From: Symbiodinium sp. CCMP2592
Taxonomy: Eukaryota > Sar > Dinophyceae > Suessiales > Symbiodiniaceae
Length of the DNA stretch: 64,000 bases
Direction of reading: 5' to 3'
Assembly: GCA_905221615.1 (NCBI GenBank)
Contig: CAJNDT010004891.1
Location: forward strand, 1 to 64,000
In this document: positions 58,828-64,000 of the stretch, piece by piece
Layout: each line of letters starts with the position of its first letter
How positions within the stretch are numbered: position 1 is the first letter of the stretch
The notes under the pieces: generated by a model
The model's input: the letters and a program-made list of their open reading frames with translations, nothing else
The model's database searches: none
What the model was told of the DNA's origin: nothing
Position numbers and translations under genes: made by a program

Positions 58828-60534
58828 ATGCATTCGCTGTCTGCACTTTTGCCGCAATCTGACAAGTACACTCAGCACAGAAGTCATCTACAGAAGGCAG
58901 GCGGGTCAGTGGGAGCCTTTCCAGTTGTGTATTCCGCAGCCGTTCTCAGCTTCGAGCCTCACAACCACCAGCTTTTGCAGCATACCTGCCTTTGGGCCCA
59001 GACTCTCGACCTAAGAGCCGTAATGAGCACTAAGTCAAATTTCAACACGAGACATGGACACGCCTTACCAGGCGCAGTGGCGGCACATCAGGGACGACAT
59101 CCACACATGGATTCCCCGTTCCCTGAAACACGCCAGCAGGCGTTAAGAAACACCGATTACGGTGCCCAGAGAGTTCACAAGAAAGAGAAACAGCGTGCTG
59201 TTGTCTTCATTAATCAACAGCGTATTGTGAACCCTGAACCTCGGGAATTATCATTCATGATATCCCGTCAAGGACATGCCGATGGAGCAAGGCTCAGGCC
59301 AATTTCCAAACATGGAATAGACATGTACCAAGGAATCCTTCAAGGACCTTGGGATTGCAGTCCTTTGATCTACTACAAGCAGAATGCATCCATGCATCAA
59401 CAACAGCCAAGGGACTTTGCACTCATGTGTGCCTACCACCTGCAAACAGGCCTCCCACAGGAGGTAACAGACAGTGTGGTACTTAGAGGCTCTGGAGAGT
59501 ACAACTACGAACTGTCAGTACCAAACCTGGTACAAGCGACAGGGCTCTCTATGGAGCTGTGCTTCCATATCTTGGCCAAGACCAATCGAGTCGGCAGATG
59601 GCTGGCACATAAGACCAGACATCTTTCCAAGGAACGGCCAGATTTGTTTCGCGGTAGTCACAACTACCTTTTGCCTCTGGATGTTCTTGCGGAGAATCAA
59701 GGCCGAGTATTCCCCGCAAGAGATGGCTCAAAGGCCAGGTTCGTAGTCGTCATGGACTATGAACGCGATGGTCGTGTGGTACAGACCGAACCCGGTCTCA
59801 CAATTCCCCAGAGCGCAGATGTGTCAAAAATGGCAAAGGTCTACCTCTCCGCAACCGGAGGACATAGTGAAAAACAATCTCTATCAAGAGAAAATGAACC
59901 AGATCCAGAGGAACATAGGCCAAGGTCACAAATGACCGTAGGTGATTATATGGCATCGGGCCTTCATCCAGTGCAATCAAAGGCACAGCGGCAGTCCACA
60001 AATGCCCCAAGGCCAACAGGAATGAAGGATTACGTCCGACAGGACGACCGCTGCTATATCATGCACGCTACGGACCTCGAGGCACTCCTGCCAATTCTGA
60101 GGCATGGTCTCGTACCTTCATCCATTCTTAAGAAGGTTGTCACTTCAGAGAGCTTCCAAGCTCTTGTCAACGAGAATGGACGTTCCAGCAGGGACACCGT
60201 CCAGTTTACTCACTTGAAACTGGACAAACCAAACCCTATTGGACTGAGGGCTAACAAGCCTCTACTACTCGTTTTTGATGCCACAAACGTGGCGAATGCA
60301 GTCACAAACCTGTGGCGTTCCGAGGGTGGGATGTTCTCCACCCCGGACGTGGTCCAAGCTCACACCATCAGCGCCATATTCGCACCCACTGAACAGTTAT
60401 GGGTGTCGGAACAATATGAAGAACTCAAAAGGGTTCGCGCCTGGTGGGCAGACCATTGCAACGAAGAAATGCCCTCATTGACCCACAGGTCAAGGGCATG
60501 GTGTGACAACCATGGAAAGGACTTAGAGACTTAG
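58828..60534 (+). CDS. KptA/Tpt1-like protein, N-terminal part of polyprotein copy 2
   Basis: 568 residues from the first ATG; the second ATG at 59023 (MSTKSNFNTRHGHALPG) is the more natural start. The C-terminal third resembles RNA 2'-phosphotransferase (KptA/Tpt1): YIMHATDLEALLPILRHGL (H-T and GL blocks), QFTHLKLDK, GLRANKPLLLVFDATN and a WRSEGGMFSTPDVV block. Tpt1 removes the splice-junction 2'-phosphate from RNA using NAD; related folds are ADP-ribosyltransferases. The middle part (about 185-230) could be the winged-helix half. The stop at 60532-60534 results from an 8-bp tandem duplication (60523-60538). Without it, translation would run into the zinc/EEP part, as copy 1 does. Confidence 0.6.
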   Translation: MHSLSALLPQSDKYTQHRSHLQKAGGSVGAFPVVYSAAVLSFEPHNHQLLQHTCLWAQTLDLRAVMSTKSNFNTRHGHALPGAVAAHQGRHPHMDSPFPETRQQALRNTDYGAQRVHKKEKQRAVVFINQQRIVNPEPRELSFMISRQGHADGARLRPISKHGIDMYQGILQGPWDCSPLIYYKQNASMHQQQPRDFALMCAYHLQTGLPQEVTDSVVLRGSGEYNYELSVPNLVQATGLSMELCFHILAKTNRVGRWLAHKTRHLSKERPDLFRGSHNYLLPLDVLAENQGRVFPARDGSKARFVVVMDYERDGRVVQTEPGLTIPQSADVSKMAKVYLSATGGHSEKQSLSRENEPDPEEHRPRSQMTVGDYMASGLHPVQSKAQRQSTNAPRPTGMKDYVRQDDRCYIMHATDLEALLPILRHGLVPSSILKKVVTSESFQALVNENGRSSRDTVQFTHLKLDKPNPIGLRANKPLLLVFDATNVANAVTNLWRSEGGMFSTPDVVQAHTISAIFAPTEQLWVSEQYEELKRVRAWWADHCNEEMPSLTHRSRAWCDNHGKDLET

Positions 60535-60538
60535 AGAC
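60523..60538 (+). repeat. 8-bp tandem duplication that creates a stop in copy 2
   Basis: TTAGAGAC occurs twice in a row. It adds 8 bp, shifts the frame and ends the KptA-like frame at TAG. In copy 1 the KptA end and the downstream region are in one frame, which suggests this is a recent lesion or an assembly error. Confidence 0.7.
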
Positions 60539-60551
60539 TCAGTTGCTAAAA

Positions 60552-63500
60552 ATGGCAGGGAAGTCTGGAAGAAGACAACCGCCTGAACCACCTAAGGCGA
60601 GGTCCTCTCAGCAAAAGTTCTTCTCTCTTCCGCTCACTGGAGGTGACGCAACTCCGAACACGGAGCATCCTTTCTCTGCAGGTGAAGTACCTCCGAAAAC
60701 GGAGACCACTATGGAACAGGCCTCTGCTTCAGCAGAAGTCCATCCAAGATCTAAACTTGCGAGAAAAGCTGAAGCTGACAAGAATCCAGACAGGCTTAAG
60801 GGGATGCTCTGGAACGCAGATGGTTCTGCCAGCGCGGAAGAAGTCCTTACCACAACAACTTCTCACAAACCTCCAGATCCTATGCAGGATACCGCGGAGA
60901 ATGCAGTTCCTCCTAAGGAAGAATCATCTTCCGGAGAGACAGAGCCCGAGGAACCGGATCCTACCCAGGATGAGGAAGATGAATCAGACGAACAATCTGG
61001 TTCAGAAAAGTCAAATTCATCATCATCCTCTTCGGAATTAAGGGTGGATGTCAATCTGGCAACTTCTAGAGAAGCTGCTTCCTCGGAGCCTGTTCAGGAA
61101 CTTGCCGAAGGAATGAGGCAATTCAATCTTAATACGCACTCATCCGAGGCTGAGTTCATCCCGAGCTCAGACGAAGAACCAGCGAAACCTAAAACTCCTA
61201 AAAAGGAGAAGGACAAGTTCGTGGTTCTTTGTGATCCTGACAGTGGGAACTATTTTAGAGTCAATCGGAGTAAACTCAACCTCGAATACGAGGAGCCTGC
61301 AGACGACCAGGATCTTCTTGAAGAGCAAGAACGTATTAGTGCTCGACTCAAGGAAAACCGCAAACATGTGGTAGCCAAGTCAAGGGCTAATCCAGCTATG
61401 AAGGAAGCTGTGAAAGAAAGAATCCACGTCTGCAGATGGAATCGAAAGAGGCAAAAGCCTCTAATGATTAAGGACTCCGAGGCCCCGGACGATGAGGAGT
61501 GGGATCAGCCCAAGGAGGCCGCTTCTTCCTCCTCTCAACCTCGCAAAAGGGAGAAAACAATAGGTGTCCGGAAAACCATCATGCGTCTCAATCAGAAGAT
61601 AAGACTGATGCAGCGTCCAGATATCACTCGTTGTTTCATATGCAACAACGAGACAGGTTACTTTTGCTATTCGTGCGGAAATATCGTGTGTGCAGACTGT
61701 AGACTTACCCAACAGGGTAAACAGTCGATGTGCAATTGCATCCTTCCAGTCCACTGTCTCGAAGAGTCTAAGGTTGCTGCAGGGATGTCATCCGACGAGC
61801 GTCGAGCAGTGTACGAGGCAATCTTCAATGATGAAGATGCTGAGCAGGCAACAGTTGAAATCAACAAATACTGTGCGATAGCCCGAGACAAGTTCATGCA
61901 AGCCAATCCTGGCGTGAATCCATCCACAGTTCTTGACATCCGAAGTATGCCTGCAAGGACGTACACAAGTACAACCGAAGCTCCAACCCTGGAGGAATAC
62001 AAGAAGATTAATAAGGAACACATCAATGTCAGAGATTCAAAGACATGCCATCCGGCATCTTTTCTTACTCTGAACGGATATGAGACCAAGGATGTGTTGG
62101 ATGCACACTACCAAATTGTCCGAAACCGGATGGGAGGCGTAGGTGAACAGAAGGATCACATCGAAGGATCCAACCCCAACGCAGCATCTCTAGGTGTTAT
62201 CGTGTGTAACTGGGGAAATATGGACAGACCTCCTGTTCCAGCCGGCAATCCCAAGAAAAAGCTCAAAACTGAGAAAGGATTCGACTATCATCCTCTGATT
62301 GACATGTGTTTCAACAATTCTGCACATATTACCCTCGTAACCGAGGCAGGTGCCCTGTCATCAGAATACAGCATCGAAGTGATGCGAAAATTTGAATACA
62401 GAGGAATGTTGATCCACTCGCCGGCTAACGAGCCGCCAGCACCGTCAGTATATCTTGGCGTCAAGGGAGATCCGACCACGGATATTGCGCTTATCCATCA
62501 TTTTTACAGGCACCGAACGGTGCGACCGAAGGATGGTGGAACAAGGCGCCAGATATGGGCCGTACACGGCGCTGTGTGCAGGCTAACGTTTGGCTATCAT
62601 TCGGCCATTCCTGAGGCCAAAGAATGGGTGCACCCGAACACGGGTCAACGCATGACTCGACAGGAGTACACCGAACTCATTGGGACAGACCCTCTCAAGG
62701 GTAAGAATCCTGATGACGATGGCCCACAGGACTGCTCGTACCTAACGCCAGATTCTTGGCTCCAGTTGACGGAATTGAATCCTTCTCCGATCCTGTGCGA
62801 GTGGAACGGTCATGTCGAAGGAGAAGAACCTCGAACCGAGGACTTCGAGACTTATGCAGAAATCTTCGCAAACGAAGCTGCAACTGATCTCGACGAACTT
62901 TGGTGCACAAAAGGACCTTACAAGGTCGTCACCATTGCCATTGTGCATTTCAACTCCTTCATGACCCATAAGGAAACACAGAGACGTGAGTACGTGAATG
63001 CATTCTTAGATGAGGTTCTTCCATTTAAACCAGATATTATAGCTGGAGACCTCAATAATATCGCAAGCAGGCTCACCCTAAAGGGTGGCGATGTGCATCC
63101 CAGAAGCAGCCTATTCAGTCTCTCACTAGAGAAAAAGCTGGCTGCTTTCAATCACAAGACAGACAGGCACTCACAAGTGCGATATACCTGTGTCAACAAC
63201 TCAGACCAGCACAGGCTGGCTCATGCCGATAGGCTCCCACCGGAGCCGAAGGCCAGATATGCAGATCTCGACTGCATTAACGCATACATCCTAGACTGGG
63301 GTAAAACGCCGCACACGGCGACTCCGAGTCACAAAAGGATAACTCCTGCCGTCGAAAGGACCTATTGGGAACGGGTCTCAGACCGCTGGCACGAGATCAA
63401 CCGGACCAATGAAATTGACGCCCGTCTTCACATTACAACCAAGGGCTATTACTCCACCTTTTCAACCACAGACCTGTGGCTTTCTCCAAACGACAAAGAT

Positions 63501-64000
63501 TGGCATAGCCCCCTCGGATTCACAATCCAACATATGAATACCAAGGGCAGGCATAACAAATCAGATGAACAGGTGGAGAAAATCGCTAAAAAGCGACAAG
63601 AGTACAATCAACGGCAGGCAGAGTTCCGACAGTCACATGAAGACTTCACTTACACCGCCGGTAACTACTGGTATGACAAGTCACGACCATCAGGTCGTCA
63701 TTATAATTATTCCCGATGGTGGGAGAAGTCACAGCCGGAACGTCCGAGCGAGCCGCCGTATCCTCCACCAGAAGAAGAGCGAGCATCCTCTTCATCTCAA
63801 CAACAGGATCTACCTAGATCTAGGTCCCGACCACAAAGACCAAACGTGGTCGAGAAACTCAATATGTCACTCGACGAGCTCCAGGAAGTCGACAGAGAGC
63901 AGTCGCCAACTCAGAGTGACATCGAAGAGCACGAGCGGGAGACATCAAACCTGATGGACGCTCAGAGAACTGAAGAAGATGAAGAAGAATCCTCCAGCAG
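60552..64000 (+). CDS. KptA/EEP polyprotein copy 2, zinc and endonuclease region, partial
   Basis: Open to the right window edge, 1149 codons, first ATG 60552, in phase after the 8-bp duplication. It begins with the disordered acidic/Pro-rich region. Then come the zinc module near 61638-61740 (CFIC, CYSC, CADC, CNC) and the EEP domain: VCNWGNMDR, LVTEAGALSSE, HFNSFMTHKE, GDLNN near 63050, DLDCINAYI, and SPNDKDWHSPL near 63490. There are no stops or shifts, unlike copy 1, so copy 2 is the better guide to the ancestral protein. The predicted intact protein (KptA-like, zinc, EEP, long tail) would exceed 2000 residues. Function unknown; RNA or nucleotide processing is plausible from the domains. 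Confidence 0.7.
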   Translation, partial: MAGKSGRRQPPEPPKARSSQQKFFSLPLTGGDATPNTEHPFSAGEVPPKTETTMEQASASAEVHPRSKLARKAEADKNPDRLKGMLWNADGSASAEEVLTTTTSHKPPDPMQDTAENAVPPKEESSSGETEPEEPDPTQDEEDESDEQSGSEKSNSSSSSSELRVDVNLATSREAASSEPVQELAEGMRQFNLNTHSSEAEFIPSSDEEPAKPKTPKKEKDKFVVLCDPDSGNYFRVNRSKLNLEYEEPADDQDLLEEQERISARLKENRKHVVAKSRANPAMKEAVKERIHVCRWNRKRQKPLMIKDSEAPDDEEWDQPKEAASSSSQPRKREKTIGVRKTIMRLNQKIRLMQRPDITRCFICNNETGYFCYSCGNIVCADCRLTQQGKQSMCNCILPVHCLEESKVAAGMSSDERRAVYEAIFNDEDAEQATVEINKYCAIARDKFMQANPGVNPSTVLDIRSMPARTYTSTTEAPTLEEYKKINKEHINVRDSKTCHPASFLTLNGYETKDVLDAHYQIVRNRMGGVGEQKDHIEGSNPNAASLGVIVCNWGNMDRPPVPAGNPKKKLKTEKGFDYHPLIDMCFNNSAHITLVTEAGALSSEYSIEVMRKFEYRGMLIHSPANEPPAPSVYLGVKGDPTTDIALIHHFYRHRTVRPKDGGTRRQIWAVHGAVCRLTFGYHSAIPEAKEWVHPNTGQRMTRQEYTELIGTDPLKGKNPDDDGPQDCSYLTPDSWLQLTELNPSPILCEWNGHVEGEEPRTEDFETYAEIFANEAATDLDELWCTKGPYKVVTIAIVHFNSFMTHKETQRREYVNAFLDEVLPFKPDIIAGDLNNIASRLTLKGGDVHPRSSLFSLSLEKKLAAFNHKTDRHSQVRYTCVNNSDQHRLAHADRLPPEPKARYADLDCINAYILDWGKTPHTATPSHKRITPAVERTYWERVSDRWHEINRTNEIDARLHITTKGYYSTFSTTDLWLSPNDKDWHSPLGFTIQHMNTKGRHNKSDEQVEKIAKKRQEYNQRQAEFRQSHEDFTYTAGNYWYDKSRPSGRHYNYSRWWEKSQPERPSEPPYPPPEEERASSSSQQQDLPRSRSRPQRPNVVEKLNMSLDELQEVDREQSPTQSDIEEHERETSNLMDAQRTEEDEEESSS

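Overview
The window looks like gene-poor, repeat-dominated nuclear DNA of a protist, most likely a dinoflagellate. This is inferred from content: tyrosine-recombinase retroelements whose Pol carries an oxygenase-like domain, RCC1-like repeats, KptA/Tpt1-like and endonuclease-exonuclease-phosphatase (EEP) polyproteins, satellites and a decayed protist virus. No rRNA, tRNA, CRISPR array or bacterial operon was seen. Base composition changes sharply between blocks: the viral block (16.5-35.8 kb) is strongly GC-rich, while the retroelements and the 48.8-64 kb genes are more balanced. This suggests blocks of different origin.

Layout. 1-9339: a DIRS-like tyrosine-recombinase retroelement on the minus strand (element 1, left end off-window). 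It interrupts a plus-strand KptA/zinc/EEP polyprotein gene whose remainder runs 9340-14842. 14.8-16.5 kb: a CA/GAA microsatellite module. 16.5-20.7 kb and 29.7-35.8 kb: two halves of one endogenous Polinton-like virus. They carry a helicase fragment, A32-like packaging ATPase, penton-like protein, AT-hook protein, 2H-phosphoesterase-like protein, an intact major capsid protein, an S74-type fibre and a retrovirus-type integrase, nearly all broken by frameshifts or stops. The virus is split by element 2 (20728-29654), a complete DIRS-like element with identical split direct repeats. 35.8-48.7 kb: an RCC1-like fragment, a large inverted duplication carrying two copies of a 2-oxoglutarate/Fe(II)-oxygenase-like gene, one hypothetical coding region and several satellites. 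48.8-58.4 kb: a run of plus-strand genes. It begins with a Penelope-like element (N-terminal GIY-YIG, then RT) and continues with an oxygenase-like gene, a proline/SR-rich protein, a ubiquitin-like protein and a Cys/His protein. 58.8-64 kb: a second, longer copy of the KptA/zinc/EEP polyprotein, running off the right edge.

How the parts relate. Elements 1 and 2 share an unusual plan: recombinase first, then Gag with a zinc motif, then one in-frame TGA, then a Pol lacking a nearby ATG. Pol has the order oxygenase-like, methyltransferase-like, RT, RNase H. The same oxygenase signature (HxD, [FYW]TGG, distal His) occurs five times in the window in four contexts. Removing element 2 restores the viral reading frame across the insertion site. 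The best candidates for something new are the oxygenase-bearing recombinase retroelements with stop-codon-separated gag-pol, the KptA/zinc/EEP polyprotein family, and the multi-gene block that starts with the GIY-YIG/RT gene.
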